From Brevibacillus dissolubilis (GTDB lineage Bacteria > Bacillota > Bacilli > Brevibacillales > Brevibacillaceae): 64,000 bases of DNA. The notes under the pieces are model-generated. The model ran no database searches and was not told where the DNA came from. It saw nothing but the letters and a program-made list of their open reading frames with translations. The position numbers were made by a program, and so were the translations under genes. Each line of letters begins with the position of its first letter. Positions within the stretch are counted from its first letter, which is position 1. The stretch lies in contig NZ_VCNA01000004.1 in assembly GCF_006170445.1 (NCBI RefSeq), forward strand, positions 62,001 through 126,000, written 5' to 3'. Shown here in pieces: positions 24,582 to 33,321 of the stretch.

Positions 24582-25076
24582 ATGAGTAGCATGATAGAAT
24601 GGGTAACCCAAATAGACCCTGCCGTCATCGGTGTGGTTGGCAGCGTGGTCGGGCTGTTTATGGCCAGCACCTTGATCCTGTACCGGATGCGTGCGGCTAA
24701 GAGACCGGTTTCTTTTCGCAACATTATTATTCCGCCTGTGATGATGAGCACGGGGTTCGCGATGTTTCACTTCCCTGGCTTTGCCCTCCCGGCTTCTTAT
24801 GATTTGGTTGCCTTTTTTGTCGGGGTGATCTTTTCGATTCCGTTGATATTGTCTTCGAAGTTTGAGGTGAAGGGTAAGGAGATTTATCTGAAAAGCTCCA
24901 AGGCGTTTATTGGGATATTGCTTGGGCTGTTTGTGATCCGGTTTGTGATTAAGCTGGTGATGGGGGATGTGTTTACACCTCTGCAAACAGCGGGATTGTT
25001 CTTTATCCTTGCATATGGGATGATTCTGCCTTGGCGCGTTGCCATGGCTTATATGTATCGTCAGTTGGTAAAGTAG
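24582..25076 (+). CDS. ccdC: CcdC-family membrane protein
   Basis: A 164-residue protein with five predicted membrane segments. The block RAAKRPVSFRNIIIPPVMMS then TGFAMF and GVIFSIPLILSSKFEVKG is typical of the CcdC family, associated with cytochrome c maturation in Bacillus (ccdC lies beside ccdA there). The molecular function is not established. GGAAAGGAG precedes the ATG. No ccdA is adjacent here. The stop is followed at once by repeats S4 and L3. Confidence 0.85.
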   Translation: MSSMIEWVTQIDPAVIGVVGSVVGLFMASTLILYRMRAAKRPVSFRNIIIPPVMMSTGFAMFHFPGFALPASYDLVAFFVGVIFSIPLILSSKFEVKGKEIYLKSSKAFIGILLGLFVIRFVIKLVMGDVFTPLQTAGLFFILAYGMILPWRVAMAYMYRQLVK

Positions 25077-25100
25077 GGGTGGATGATACGTGCTTGGGGG

Positions 25101-25182
25101 AGAGCGAGAGGAGGACCTGTTTTCCAGTTGCCTTTCCCCCTGCGGGGCCGGTCGCCTTACAAACAGATCCTCCTCTCGCTCT
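25101..25182. repeat. Short palindromic repeat, copy S4
   Basis: Arms 25101-25122 and 25161-25182 match at 21 of 22 around the core CCAGTTGCCTTTCCCCC / GGGGCCGGTCGCCTTAC. It lies 24 bases after the ccdC stop. Confidence 0.85.
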
Positions 25183-25352
25183 CGTCCGGGTGTACTTCTC
25201 CTCCTGTGGGAAGGAAAAAGAAAAAGGACGGTTGCTGACGGGCCTTGTCTGTTTTGCTCTGGGCAGGTGAAATATTTCGTAGAGTTGTTTGGTATTAGGC
25301 AGAGGATTGGTTCCTCTGCTTTTTTTGTTTCTTCTTTTAATGAGATGGTAGC

Positions 25353-25571
25353 GAGCAGGTGCTCCGTTGCGAGCCTGTTTGGAATCCCAACATAGCGGAG
25401 CAAAAAGCAATGGTGAATCGGCTTCTTCGAATCCGCCAAGGGCAAACCCCTTCGTACGAGTTTGCTTCGGCGAACCCTTTTTGCCCGAACGTCACCATTG
25501 ATTTTTGTGGAGCGGACAGTCCATCTCCCTTCGGGGGATTTCAAGAAGGCGAAGCAACGGAGCACCTGCTC
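25353..25571. repeat. Long nested palindromic repeat, copy L3 (inverted)
   Basis: Outer arms of 18 bases are perfect (25353-25370 and 25554-25571). Inner arms of 16 bases match at 15 (25401-25416 and 25492-25507). AGCGGACAGTC (25511-25521) is the reverse complement of the L1 core GACTGTCCGCT, and TCGGGGGATT is shared with L2. The gap 25077-25596 holds S4 and L3 only. Confidence 0.75.
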
Positions 25572-25596
25572 TCCCCTTGCAAAGAACGAAAAATAA

Positions 25597-25633
25597 AGAG
25601 AGCAGCAAAGGATCTCTCCCTCTGCTGCTCTCT
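25597..25633 (-). terminator. Rho-independent terminator of the aromatic-ligase operon
   Basis: AGAGAGCAGCA pairs with TGCTGCTCTCT; on the minus strand TTATTTTTC follows. It lies 30 bases past the stop of the small charged gene (25664), which is the last gene of the leftward operon. Confidence 0.75.
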
Positions 25634-25663
25634 ATTGCTGGTCGCTGGTGGATTACTTACAAG

Positions 25664-25888
25664 TTACTTCTTGTCAGCTTTTCCTGGCATCTTGTTGAAG
25701 AATTGAGACATGTCGATTTTGGCGCCGTCTTTGCCAGCGAAGTTGTTCATTTTGCTGAAATGCTCGAGCATTTCCATAACGGCTGCTTTGATTTTGTCGC
25801 CGGATTGGCCGCTGTTGCGGGCGTCAGTGATTTTCTTTTGGAATGCTTCCATGTACTCTTTCATTTCCATGAGCTGCTTCTTATCCAT
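25664..25888 (-). CDS. Small charged helical protein
   Basis: A 74-residue protein, not recognised: MDKKQLMEMKEYMEAFQKKI, then a Gly/Ser turn and a second helix (KIKAAVMEMLEHFSKMNNF), with a basic end. The ribosome site AAAGGAGGTG is perfect, 6 bases from the ATG at 25888. It lies 53 bases after the aldolase gene with no terminator between them, so it may be the last gene of that operon. No motif suggests a function. Confidence 0.7.
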   Translation of the reverse strand: MDKKQLMEMKEYMEAFQKKITDARNSGQSGDKIKAAVMEMLEHFSKMNNFAGKDGAKIDMSQFFNKMPGKADKK

Positions 25889-25941
25889 AAGGAACACCTC
25901 CTTTCCTTATGGGATATCTATGGTCAAGGCTCATGCCCTGC

Positions 25942-26694
25942 CTAGCTTAAGATGCGGCGGATTTTTGCCGACAGATCTGCTGGATTGGCGTGTTGGAAGA
26001 CGTTGCGGCCGATGGAGATGCCATTGGCACCGGCGCGGACGGCGTCTTCGATCATGGTGAGGACGTCTTGGGTGGAATCCATTTTGGGACCGCCTGCGAT
26101 GAGGACTGGGATTTTGACGCCACTGATGACTTCGGCGAAGGTGTCGGGGCTACCGGTGTAGTTGACTTTGACCAGATCGGCTCCCAGCTCTTCGGCGACA
26201 CGGGCAGCGAGGGCGATTCGGGTGGGGCTGAATTCGTCCTGCTTGTTACCGTTGCGCACATACATCATGGCGAGCAGCGGCATGCCCCATTTGTCGCACT
26301 CTTCGGCGATCATCCCGAGGTCTTTGAGCATTTCGGGTTCGGTGTGAGCACCGATGTTGGTGTGAGTGGAGATGGCGGTGGCGCCCAGGCGGACGGCGTG
26401 TTCGACGGAGGCGACGAGTTCTTTGCGGTTGGCATGAGGAGAGAGTTCAGTAGAGGCAGATACGTGGATGATCAGCTCGCCTGAGGCGGGTGTGAGGATG
26501 TTGTTATAATAGCGCACGAGTCCTTTGTGCAGGACCACGGCATCGGCACCGCCGTCAAATACTGCGGAGATGGCTTGCTCGATGTCAGTGATCCCAGGAA
26601 TGGGCCCGAGTGTGATGCCGTGATCCATCGGTACGACAAACAGTTTATCTGTATGATTGTACAGACGTTTCAGGCGATTGACTTTACCTTCCAT
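25942..26694 (-). CDS. Class I aldolase of the DhnA/ADH-synthase/GriI type
   Basis: A 250-residue TIM-barrel aldolase. Visible motifs are VVPMDHGITLGPIPGI, ADAVVLHKGLVR, SAST.LSPHAN, ADLVKVNYTGSPDTF (candidate Schiff-base Lys) and VLIAGGPK. The family includes archaeal 2-amino-3,7-dideoxy-threo-hept-6-ulosonate synthase and GriI, which joins aspartate semialdehyde to a triose phosphate in 3-amino-4-hydroxybenzoate synthesis. Its direct neighbour is the partner type II dehydroquinate synthase, 24 bases upstream, so the two probably form the same pathway. Which donor sugar phosphate is used cannot be decided from sequence. Confidence 0.88.
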   Translation of the reverse strand: MEGKVNRLKRLYNHTDKLFVVPMDHGITLGPIPGITDIEQAISAVFDGGADAVVLHKGLVRYYNNILTPASGELIIHVSASTELSPHANRKELVASVEHAVRLGATAISTHTNIGAHTEPEMLKDLGMIAEECDKWGMPLLAMMYVRNGNKQDEFSPTRIALAARVAEELGADLVKVNYTGSPDTFAEVISGVKIPVLIAGGPKMDSTQDVLTMIEDAVRAGANGISIGRNVFQHANPADLSAKIRRILS

Positions 26695-26718
26695 GAGGGG
26701 ATAACCTCCTGATGGTCA

Positions 26719-27822
26719 CTATTTTTCGATGATCGTCTCGTTGACCTTGATGCCGACGTGGCGGCCCGGGTCGCAGATGTAGGCAAGCAGTTCGTCACCT
26801 GGGCGGATCATGGAAGCGTTGCGCACCTTACCGTCTGCCCCCATCACGCGGATGTGCCAGTCGTCCTGTACGATGACATTGAGCTCACGGTTGCCGACGA
26901 GACCTTTGATGAGGAGTAGCGGGCGCACTTCGGTTTTCATGCGGCCTACGGTAAGTACTCTGGTTTCCCCTTTGGTGTTGACACAGAGGACCTTGGAGCC
27001 GACACGCAGGTCAGAGAGGTATTCGGCATTGTTGTCCGGCTGCCAGCAGTATGAGTGGATGGCACCTGCATTGACCCGGAACGGACGCAGGTTCATATAC
27101 GGCAGATAGTGAGTCTCAGAGCAGACGAACACACCGCCGCCAGAGGTAGAACCGATGATCATGCCTTCGTCTTGGGTCATGATGCCTGTGGTGTCGATAC
27201 AAGCGCGGACGCCCATCCCAGCATGGGTGACTTCCGTGACGACCATGGGTTGCAGGTCAAGCTTGGGCAGATCGCCTTTTTGCAGGTGTTCGACGAGCTT
27301 GACGATCTCCTTGGCGTCTGTCGTGGAGACGAGTACACCGTCACTGCCCACTTCCAGCGTACCGAAGGCAACCTCTGCTTCGTTGAAGGAGTTGACCAGA
27401 CGCAACAGCACGGTGTTGGTCTCATCGAGGCGGGCAATGATCAGCTCAAGCGGGATGTTGGTTGGGAGATTGAAGTCTACGGCAGCGTAGTCGAATTTGG
27501 ATGCGTCTCTCCAGCATTGCTCCATCTGCTCGCGGTCATCTACTTTGAAAAAGATCCCGGTTTTGTAGCCTGTGCGCTGTGCTTTCTCGAGAAGCGGCTG
27601 GTTGCCGGAGAAGACGGTCTCTCCTGCCGGTACACCTGCCAGATCTTCATCGGTTTCGATGGCGGTGATGAACTGGGTCTTTTGCGGGAAATACCCTTCA
27701 CTGCGCTGGGTTGGGGTAACGATAATCTTGTCGATCGTGGAATGGTTGATCACGCTCCACACATCCATGTTCTCAACCGATAGCCCTCTCCCATCAAACC
27801 AAATTTCTCTTTGTTTACTCAT
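26719..27822 (-). CDS. 3-Dehydroquinate synthase II family enzyme (AroB'/GriH type)
   Basis: A 367-residue member of the archaeal-type dehydroquinate synthase II family: IDKIIVTPTQR at the start, VLLRLVNSFNEAEVAFGTLE, GVLVSTTDAKEIV, VTEVTHAGMGVRACIDT, then MIIGSTSGGGVFVCSETHYL and AGAIHSYCWQPDN. Archaeal members oxidatively deaminate and cyclise the ADH-synthase product to dehydroquinate. The bacterial homologue GriH instead gives 3-amino-4-hydroxybenzoate. Bacillales make shikimate with the ordinary AroB, so a second, archaeal-type pair argues for a specialised product. It lies between the aldolase and an adenylating ligase with gaps of 24 and 15 bases. Confidence 0.9.
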   Translation of the reverse strand: MSKQREIWFDGRGLSVENMDVWSVINHSTIDKIIVTPTQRSEGYFPQKTQFITAIETDEDLAGVPAGETVFSGNQPLLEKAQRTGYKTGIFFKVDDREQMEQCWRDASKFDYAAVDFNLPTNIPLELIIARLDETNTVLLRLVNSFNEAEVAFGTLEVGSDGVLVSTTDAKEIVKLVEHLQKGDLPKLDLQPMVVTEVTHAGMGVRACIDTTGIMTQDEGMIIGSTSGGGVFVCSETHYLPYMNLRPFRVNAGAIHSYCWQPDNNAEYLSDLRVGSKVLCVNTKGETRVLTVGRMKTEVRPLLLIKGLVGNRELNVIVQDDWHIRVMGADGKVRNASMIRPGDELLAYICDPGRHVGIKVNETIIEK

Positions 27823-27837
27823 GAATTGATGCTCCTT

Positions 27838-29076
27838 TCAGGCTTTGAGGTTTGTGATTTCATCGGGCGTGCAGATATATTTCGGTTTGCCCGCCATGCC
27901 AAACGACATCGGTTCGCGGCGGTCATACAGCGTACCTTTGGGGACCAGCTCGATGGTAAGCGCGATCTGATAGGTCTGTTCCAGCTTGGCTTTCAGATCC
28001 GTCGGGATAGTGACCCCCTCCCGCTCCTGCTCCACGAGGTAATGCAGGCCCGCCGCTGTCGGTGCGACCGCCCAGAATCTGCGGCAGGGCAGATGACCGA
28101 CGATCTCCTCCAAGTGCCACAGATCGAGCTGGCCGCCCTGGATCGTCAGGGTATCTGCACTGCGTCCATAGACGTGCAGTGTGGTCGGTTCCCCACAAGC
28201 ACATGGCTGATGGATGAGCCGGACTCGGTCACCTGTCAGATAGCGGATCATCGGGGTGGCCCGCTCCTGTAACGTAGTGATGACGAGATGGCCAATCTCA
28301 CCGGGTGCGGCTTCGGTCGTCAGATCATCGGCAAGTACCTCGATATGGTAGAGATCATCAAAAATATGTGCCTGATGGTGCTCACACTCTACCATGATCG
28401 TTCCTGTCTCGGTCATCCCATAGTTGTCGTAGACAGGGACACCCCAGATATCGGTGAGCAGCCGGCGGCGGGCCGGACTAAGCGGCTCCCCTGCCGTACA
28501 GATCGCCCGCAGGTAGGGAAAATCAGCCTTGGGGTCATATCCCAGCATCTCAGCCATCTCCGCGATCATCACCGCATTAAGCGACAGACAGCACAACACA
28601 CTTACCTGAAGCTGCTTGAGCATCCGCACGACACTGGGAAGCGGCGTAATCGTAGTGCGGCTGTCAGCAGGTACGACACAAGCGTCCTGCATCTGGGCAG
28701 TCTGGTGCATCATGTGAGAGATCGTAGAGAGCGCGTAGGGAAAACGGATCAAAACAATATCCTGTGGAGTGAACTGGACGCCGCATCGGCTGATTCGCTG
28801 GTGGATTTGCGCCAGATCCCTTTTGGTAAACCAGACAGAGGAGGGAGTGCCTGTGGTGCCCGATGATTCGTGGTACTGAAACAGGCGCTCGCGTGGGGCG
28901 CAGACCAGACCAAAAGGCGACTGGCTGCGCACATCATCCTTGGTGAGGAGCGGGATCTGTCGGAAGTCGGCAAGCGATTCGATGGGGGCATCCGGAATCC
29001 GTTGGCGGTAAAAGGCAGACGACTTGCTGTGCGCCAAAACCTTTTGCAACGCGTAGAGTCTGGCATGCGCGTCCAT
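27838..29076 (-). CDS. PaaK-type adenylate-forming ligase 1
   Basis: A 412-residue ANL-family enzyme related to phenylacetate-CoA ligase. Motifs: ESSGTTGTPSSVWFT (about 69-83), YDNYGMTETGTIM, YLTGDRVRLI, a CxC pair (QPCACGEPT) typical of PaaK-like enzymes, GRSADTL and a final Lys-containing MAGKPKYI. It should activate an aryl carboxylate as AMP ester, perhaps 3-amino-4-hydroxybenzoate or a partner acid; whether CoA or another acceptor is used is unknown. ATG with GGGGAGGA upstream; the amidohydrolase gene ends 18 bases before it. Confidence 0.85.
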   Translation of the reverse strand: MDAHARLYALQKVLAHSKSSAFYRQRIPDAPIESLADFRQIPLLTKDDVRSQSPFGLVCAPRERLFQYHESSGTTGTPSSVWFTKRDLAQIHQRISRCGVQFTPQDIVLIRFPYALSTISHMMHQTAQMQDACVVPADSRTTITPLPSVVRMLKQLQVSVLCCLSLNAVMIAEMAEMLGYDPKADFPYLRAICTAGEPLSPARRRLLTDIWGVPVYDNYGMTETGTIMVECEHHQAHIFDDLYHIEVLADDLTTEAAPGEIGHLVITTLQERATPMIRYLTGDRVRLIHQPCACGEPTTLHVYGRSADTLTIQGGQLDLWHLEEIVGHLPCRRFWAVAPTAAGLHYLVEQEREGVTIPTDLKAKLEQTYQIALTIELVPKGTLYDRREPMSFGMAGKPKYICTPDEITNLKA

Positions 29077-29094
29077 GGCGTCCTCCCCTTTTGT

Positions 29095-29850
29095 CTAGGG
29101 CAGGTGAAGCAAGTTTTTGATATTGCCGCCGAGGATCTGTTCCTTCTCCCCGTCTGTTACGTGAAGCATATGAATTTTCTGCACTTCGATCGCGGGATGG
29201 GACAGCGGGAACTCAGAGCCGAAGATCAGCTTGGTCGCCCCTGCCCGTTTCACCACTTCTTCAAAGTGCAGGTAGTTCCCGAGTGACGATTCCAAGTAAA
29301 AGTTCTCCAGACTGACCGCCGCCTCCACCGCTTCCTGATCGGCCGGACCAAAGCCCATGTGACCGATGATGAAGTTGGTTTTGGGGTGGTTTTTGGCAAG
29401 CTGGACGAATTTGGGCGTGGAGGCACCTGGATTGTAGAGGACATGGGTATACATCGGGAAGCCCAGTTCACCGCAGCGTTCTGCCAAGGCATTGACGATT
29501 TTGCTGGCAAAGGAGAACTCGTGGCTCATCGGGGAGAGCTTGAGTCCGCGGAAGCCCGCCTGTGCCGCCTTTTCCAGGATCTCCATGGCATCAGCCTGAT
29601 GCGGATTGATACAGACGAAGCCATGCAGGGCCTCCTGCTCGCCAAATGAGGTCTGGATGTAGTCGTTATCGGGTACCGGATTCTCCGGCTTGGCGCGTCC
29701 GGTGATGTAGTCGGTCATTTTGCGGACGTCTAGCATCGCGCCGGGTACGACGACACCCTGATCGATGCCTGCTTCTTTGAGCTGTTGCAGATAAAGCGTC
29801 AGATTGCCGTAATCCGTATTGGAAATATGAGCATGTGCATCAATGATCAT
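29095..29850 (-). CDS. Amidohydrolase-2 family metal-dependent hydrolase
   Basis: A 251-residue TIM-barrel amidohydrolase: N-terminal DAHAH metal site, FRGLKLSPMSHEF, PMYTHVLYNPGAS, NFIIGHMGFG, and FGSEFPLSHP near the end. In relatives the last motif has Asp (GSDYP); here it reads GSEFP, so the metal-site acid is Glu or is shifted. In benzoxazole pathways an amidohydrolase of this superfamily closes the oxazole ring after a ligase joins two aminohydroxybenzoates; that role is plausible here from context. The ATG at 29850 has AGGAGGAGGTG just upstream, better than an overlapping GTG. Confidence 0.82.
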   Translation of the reverse strand: MIIDAHAHISNTDYGNLTLYLQQLKEAGIDQGVVVPGAMLDVRKMTDYITGRAKPENPVPDNDYIQTSFGEQEALHGFVCINPHQADAMEILEKAAQAGFRGLKLSPMSHEFSFASKIVNALAERCGELGFPMYTHVLYNPGASTPKFVQLAKNHPKTNFIIGHMGFGPADQEAVEAAVSLENFYLESSLGNYLHFEEVVKRAGATKLIFGSEFPLSHPAIEVQKIHMLHVTDGEKEQILGGNIKNLLHLP

Positions 29851-29865
29851 GCGAAGCACCTCCTC

Positions 29866-31194
29866 CTATTCATGTACGACGCGGATCGTTTTACCGGTAG
29901 GACGCGGCATTTTGTCAACGAATTCGAATTCAAACGGAACGCCCACCCCGAACTCCATCTTGCTCGCCAGCTGCTCTGCCAGCTCGTCGGATGGGGTCAC
30001 TCCTTTGGCTGCTTCACAGCGGACCTTGAGCGAATCCACTCCGTCTCTAATGACGAATTCAAACCAGTTGCCCACCTCTGGGATGCGCATGAGGAATTCT
30101 TCGAGATAGTACGGCGACAGGGATGCCCCCATGATCTCGATCTGGTCGACGAGACGGCCGCGCAGGTAGAACTTCGGCATGGTGACACCGCAGGAGCATG
30201 GATTGGTCTCCAGATAGCCAAGGTCCTTGGTCCGGTAGCGGAGCATCGGGCTGTCGAAGCGCACGACAGGGGTGACGACGATCTCGCCGATTTCGCCCGG
30301 TTCGAGCACCTCATCGGTTTTGGGATCGATGAACTCCATGATCGCGTGGCCTTCGGCGACATGGTAGCCGTCATGCTTGTCGCACTCGATCCCAAGCACC
30401 CCGCACTCCAGAGAGCCGTAGAAAAAGTTAGCGGTGACCCCGTAGATTTTTTCCACGCGCTGGCGGAATGCGTGTGAGCAGCCTTCGCCAGTCAGGTACA
30501 TCTTTTTGAGGTTGAGGCTCTTGAGGTCAAAGCCTGCCTCTTCTGCGGTCTCGGCCAGCATGATCGCCCAGGACGGACTGGTGATGATGATATTGGGCTT
30601 GAGGTCGCGCATCATCTTGACCGTCTTCTCCGGGGTCGAATAAGCCCCGCCTTTCCCGGTTGGGATGACGGTCGCGCTGACGCCTTCCATGAAGGTCTTG
30701 TGGAACGCCAGACCCGCCGCACTCATCTCATACGGCAACCCGTTGAGACAGATATCCTCCTGCTCAATCGGAAACAGGTTGCCATAGGTCGGTGCGAGGT
30801 CGTGGACGTAGTAGTCGTTCCATGTATACATCATGTAGATTTCTTCGCCGCCTGTCGTCCCAGTGGAAACTTGCACGAGGGCAACTTCTGACTTGTCGAC
30901 GGCCAAGAGCACCCATGGTTTGCCGCGCAGCTCATCTTTGGTCAGGAAGGGTAGCTTGTCGAGATCAGCCAGTGTCTTCAGGTCTTCTGGCTTGAAGCCG
31001 ACCGCCTCCATCTTTTCGCGGTAAAAGGGGACTTTTTCATAGGCGCGGGTGACGATTTCCTGCAGCGCCTCGAATTGAAACTCCTTCAGTACTTCGAGTG
31101 GTGCAACGTCGGGATGATCAGGTCCGGAAAAATACTTTTCAAGCACCTTGGGAATGGTCAAAGCTCTCAGTTTTTTGACAAACTTTGATTTCAT
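29866..31194 (-). CDS. PaaK-type adenylate-forming ligase 2
   Basis: A 442-residue ANL-family enzyme, a distinct paralogue of ligase 1. Motifs: AYEKVPFYREKM (classic PaaK start), VQVSTGTTGGEEIYMMYT, FYGSLECGVLGIECD, LRYRTKDLGYLE, a CxC site (NPCSCGVTM), LRGRLVDQIEIMG, and PRPTGKTIRVV at the end with the catalytic Lys. It should adenylate an aryl or related acid. Its ATG overlaps the stop of the TPR-module gene upstream (ATGA), which implies translational coupling; the amidohydrolase follows after 15 bases. Confidence 0.87.
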   Translation of the reverse strand: MKSKFVKKLRALTIPKVLEKYFSGPDHPDVAPLEVLKEFQFEALQEIVTRAYEKVPFYREKMEAVGFKPEDLKTLADLDKLPFLTKDELRGKPWVLLAVDKSEVALVQVSTGTTGGEEIYMMYTWNDYYVHDLAPTYGNLFPIEQEDICLNGLPYEMSAAGLAFHKTFMEGVSATVIPTGKGGAYSTPEKTVKMMRDLKPNIIITSPSWAIMLAETAEEAGFDLKSLNLKKMYLTGEGCSHAFRQRVEKIYGVTANFFYGSLECGVLGIECDKHDGYHVAEGHAIMEFIDPKTDEVLEPGEIGEIVVTPVVRFDSPMLRYRTKDLGYLETNPCSCGVTMPKFYLRGRLVDQIEIMGASLSPYYLEEFLMRIPEVGNWFEFVIRDGVDSLKVRCEAAKGVTPSDELAEQLASKMEFGVGVPFEFEFVDKMPRPTGKTIRVVHE

Positions 31195-33296
31195 TCTACG
31201 TTGATCCCCCTCGCATAAAGTTGTTGCTTAAAGGATGGATCGCTGGTCTCTTGAATCAGTTTGCGCCAGAGCTGCTGTGCCCGGTCTTTGTTATAGCTGC
31301 GGTCGTAGCAGAAACCGAGGTCCATCAGGATTTGGTGGTAGAGCGATGTGTCATACAGGTTATGGTTTTCTTCGTAGGCATTTTTGAGATATTCAAAATC
31401 CTTGATCGCCTTCTCGGTGACGTGGAAAAAGGCTGGCGGCAAGGAGTAATAAAAGTATCCGCGAAGGACGCGAAGCTCCCAGTTGTCAGGGTCAAGCGCA
31501 ACGGCGTTGTTGACATGCTTGAGTCCACGGAAGGCCATCCCGAACATCTCCTGCGGGTCTTGGGCATCGCGTCCCTTGAGCGCCATGCTAGAGCCGTAAT
31601 AGGCTTCTGCTACGGTGCTGTCTGGGTAGGCGCGGAAGGCACGCTCCCACAGCTCAAAGGAGAGTTTGGTCGCTTGGCGGTTGCCTTTGACCGCCATGTC
31701 GTGGAGCATCTTGCCCCGACTCATCGCTTCATCGAGGTTATCCATCGAGAGGTGACCGCTGACCAGATCGCGCAGATTCTCGAATTTGGTCATGAGCCGC
31801 AGCTTGATCTCGTTGCTTGGGTTTTGGGATTTGAGCTTTTTCCAGGTGGCTTCAGCCTCTTCGTTCATATGCAGGCGCTCGTAGCTTTCGCCGAGCTTGT
31901 AGAGGACATCCCAGTAGGTATCCTTGGACAGAATAGACGGGTTCTCCTGATAACGCTGGGTCAGGTACTCAAAATCCTCGATCGCCGTCGCACTGCGGTG
32001 GAAGAACGATTCCGGCAGACGGTAGCTCTGGTTGCCTCGGATCAGGCGCAGCTCGATATTGTGCGGCTGGGCATTGACCAGGTTATCCAGATCTTTCATC
32101 GCCTTGATCCCCTTGCCAAACATCTCAAAGGTGTTGTTGGCGGTGCTGCCGAGCATCGACTCAAGATCGCTCTGATACGCTTTGTACATCAAGCCGCGCG
32201 GTTCTGCTTCGCTTAGGCGTGAGAACAGGTCAGCGGCTTCATTCATCGCGTTGCGGTCACCGCCGAGTGCACGGTGGTAGAGCTTCAGCGCATCCTTGGG
32301 CACGACGACGTCGATATAGTCGATAATCTGTTCGGCCAGACCTTCACCGGGCAGATCGATTTTGATGTCAGGTGCTTTGGATGTGGAGTTTGCTTGGCTG
32401 CTGGCATTGGGACTTCGGTCCGCCTGCTCTGCCTTGCGTGCCGCTCTCTCCTCGGCTTCCTTGGCGGCCATGGCTGCATTCTGCCGCTCACGGTTGATCA
32501 GGCGGCTGTATTTGTCATCTCCCGCCACCGCAAGCAGCTTCTCCCATGTGTTCTCCGCATCCTGCCCCCGGTTAATCCGCTTATAGGAATGACCGAGATC
32601 GTAGAGCAGCTTCCAATACGCTTCACGCGAAAAAGCACTCCCGTCCGTCTCGTACAGAGATGCCAGATAGGAAAAGTCTTCGATGGCGGTATTGGTGCGG
32701 TGGAAATAGTTTTCCGGCAGATAGTAGGAGACATGACCGCGCATCATGCGGATCGTGACGTCATCGGGTGAGCCTGCCACGGCCTCGTCGAGCAGCTTGA
32801 GACCCTTGATCGCTTTTTGGAACCGCTCGATCGGATTGGACTCATCGCGGCCAAGCATGGCGATGGAACTGCCTAAGTATGCTTTGATCAGGTTGTTGTT
32901 CGGGCTTTTGCGGTGAAGCTGTTCAAACATTCCCAGCGCTTTTTGCACCGCGTCCCGGTCTCCGTCTACAGCCTGTTGGTGGATTTTGACCGCTTCCTCA
33001 TAGAAGCGTTGCGCTGAGCCTGAGCCGCGTGCAAGACCGGCGGGTTCACTCTGACTCTGCGATTGGGTTGGTGATGAATCAAGCAGAACCTCTCTGATTT
33101 TGCTGGCCAGTCGGCTTCTGCGCCCAAGACCGAGTCCTCTTTTTCGCTTGCCCCCCGCTTTGCTCTGGGACTCTGCTTTGGTGGTCGATTTGATCTTGGC
33201 ATCCGGGGTTACGCTCAGTTGCGGCTGCTTCGACTTCTTACTTGCCTGTTTTTTCTTGGAAGAATTGCTTGCTGTGCGTTTACGTCTACGGATCAC
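31191..33296 (-). CDS. Three-module TPR-like repeat protein coupled to the ligase operon
   Basis: A 701-residue protein, not recognised as a named family. A basic, Ser/Lys/Gln-rich N-terminus (1-90, RRRKR, KKKQASKK, GKRKRGLGLGRRSR) with no signal peptide or membrane segment precedes three tandem units of about 170 residues (about 95-275, 335-505, 520-698). Each unit has the order AYLGSSIAMLGRD, FQKAIKGLKLLDEAV, IRMMRGHVSYYLPENYFHR, A.EDF.YL, YWKLLYDLGHSYKR, AE.TW.KL. The helix pairs look TPR-like. The GTG start follows GGGGGAG. The gene before it carries one more copy of the unit. A scaffold role for the neighbouring enzymes is speculation. Confidence 0.75.
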   Translation of the reverse strand: MIRRRKRTASNSSKKKQASKKSKQPQLSVTPDAKIKSTTKAESQSKAGGKRKRGLGLGRRSRLASKIREVLLDSSPTQSQSQSEPAGLARGSGSAQRFYEEAVKIHQQAVDGDRDAVQKALGMFEQLHRKSPNNNLIKAYLGSSIAMLGRDESNPIERFQKAIKGLKLLDEAVAGSPDDVTIRMMRGHVSYYLPENYFHRTNTAIEDFSYLASLYETDGSAFSREAYWKLLYDLGHSYKRINRGQDAENTWEKLLAVAGDDKYSRLINRERQNAAMAAKEAEERAARKAEQADRSPNASSQANSTSKAPDIKIDLPGEGLAEQIIDYIDVVVPKDALKLYHRALGGDRNAMNEAADLFSRLSEAEPRGLMYKAYQSDLESMLGSTANNTFEMFGKGIKAMKDLDNLVNAQPHNIELRLIRGNQSYRLPESFFHRSATAIEDFEYLTQRYQENPSILSKDTYWDVLYKLGESYERLHMNEEAEATWKKLKSQNPSNEIKLRLMTKFENLRDLVSGHLSMDNLDEAMSRGKMLHDMAVKGNRQATKLSFELWERAFRAYPDSTVAEAYYGSSMALKGRDAQDPQEMFGMAFRGLKHVNNAVALDPDNWELRVLRGYFYYSLPPAFFHVTEKAIKDFEYLKNAYEENHNLYDTSLYHQILMDLGFCYDRSYNKDRAQQLWRKLIQETSDPSFKQQLYARGINVE

Positions 33297-33321
33297 CCTT
33301 GCTCCCCCTCTCTTTTATCCG

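Noticed and set aside
24450-25565. 371-codon minus-strand frame over ccdC and the repeats
   Set aside because: It runs through ccdC in antisense and through two palindromic repeats; Arg/His/Pro-rich, no ribosome site.
31185-32216. 343-codon plus-strand frame opposite the TPR gene
   Set aside because: Antisense shadow of a GC-skewed gene; no ribosome site or family motif, and the sense frame has repeated modules.
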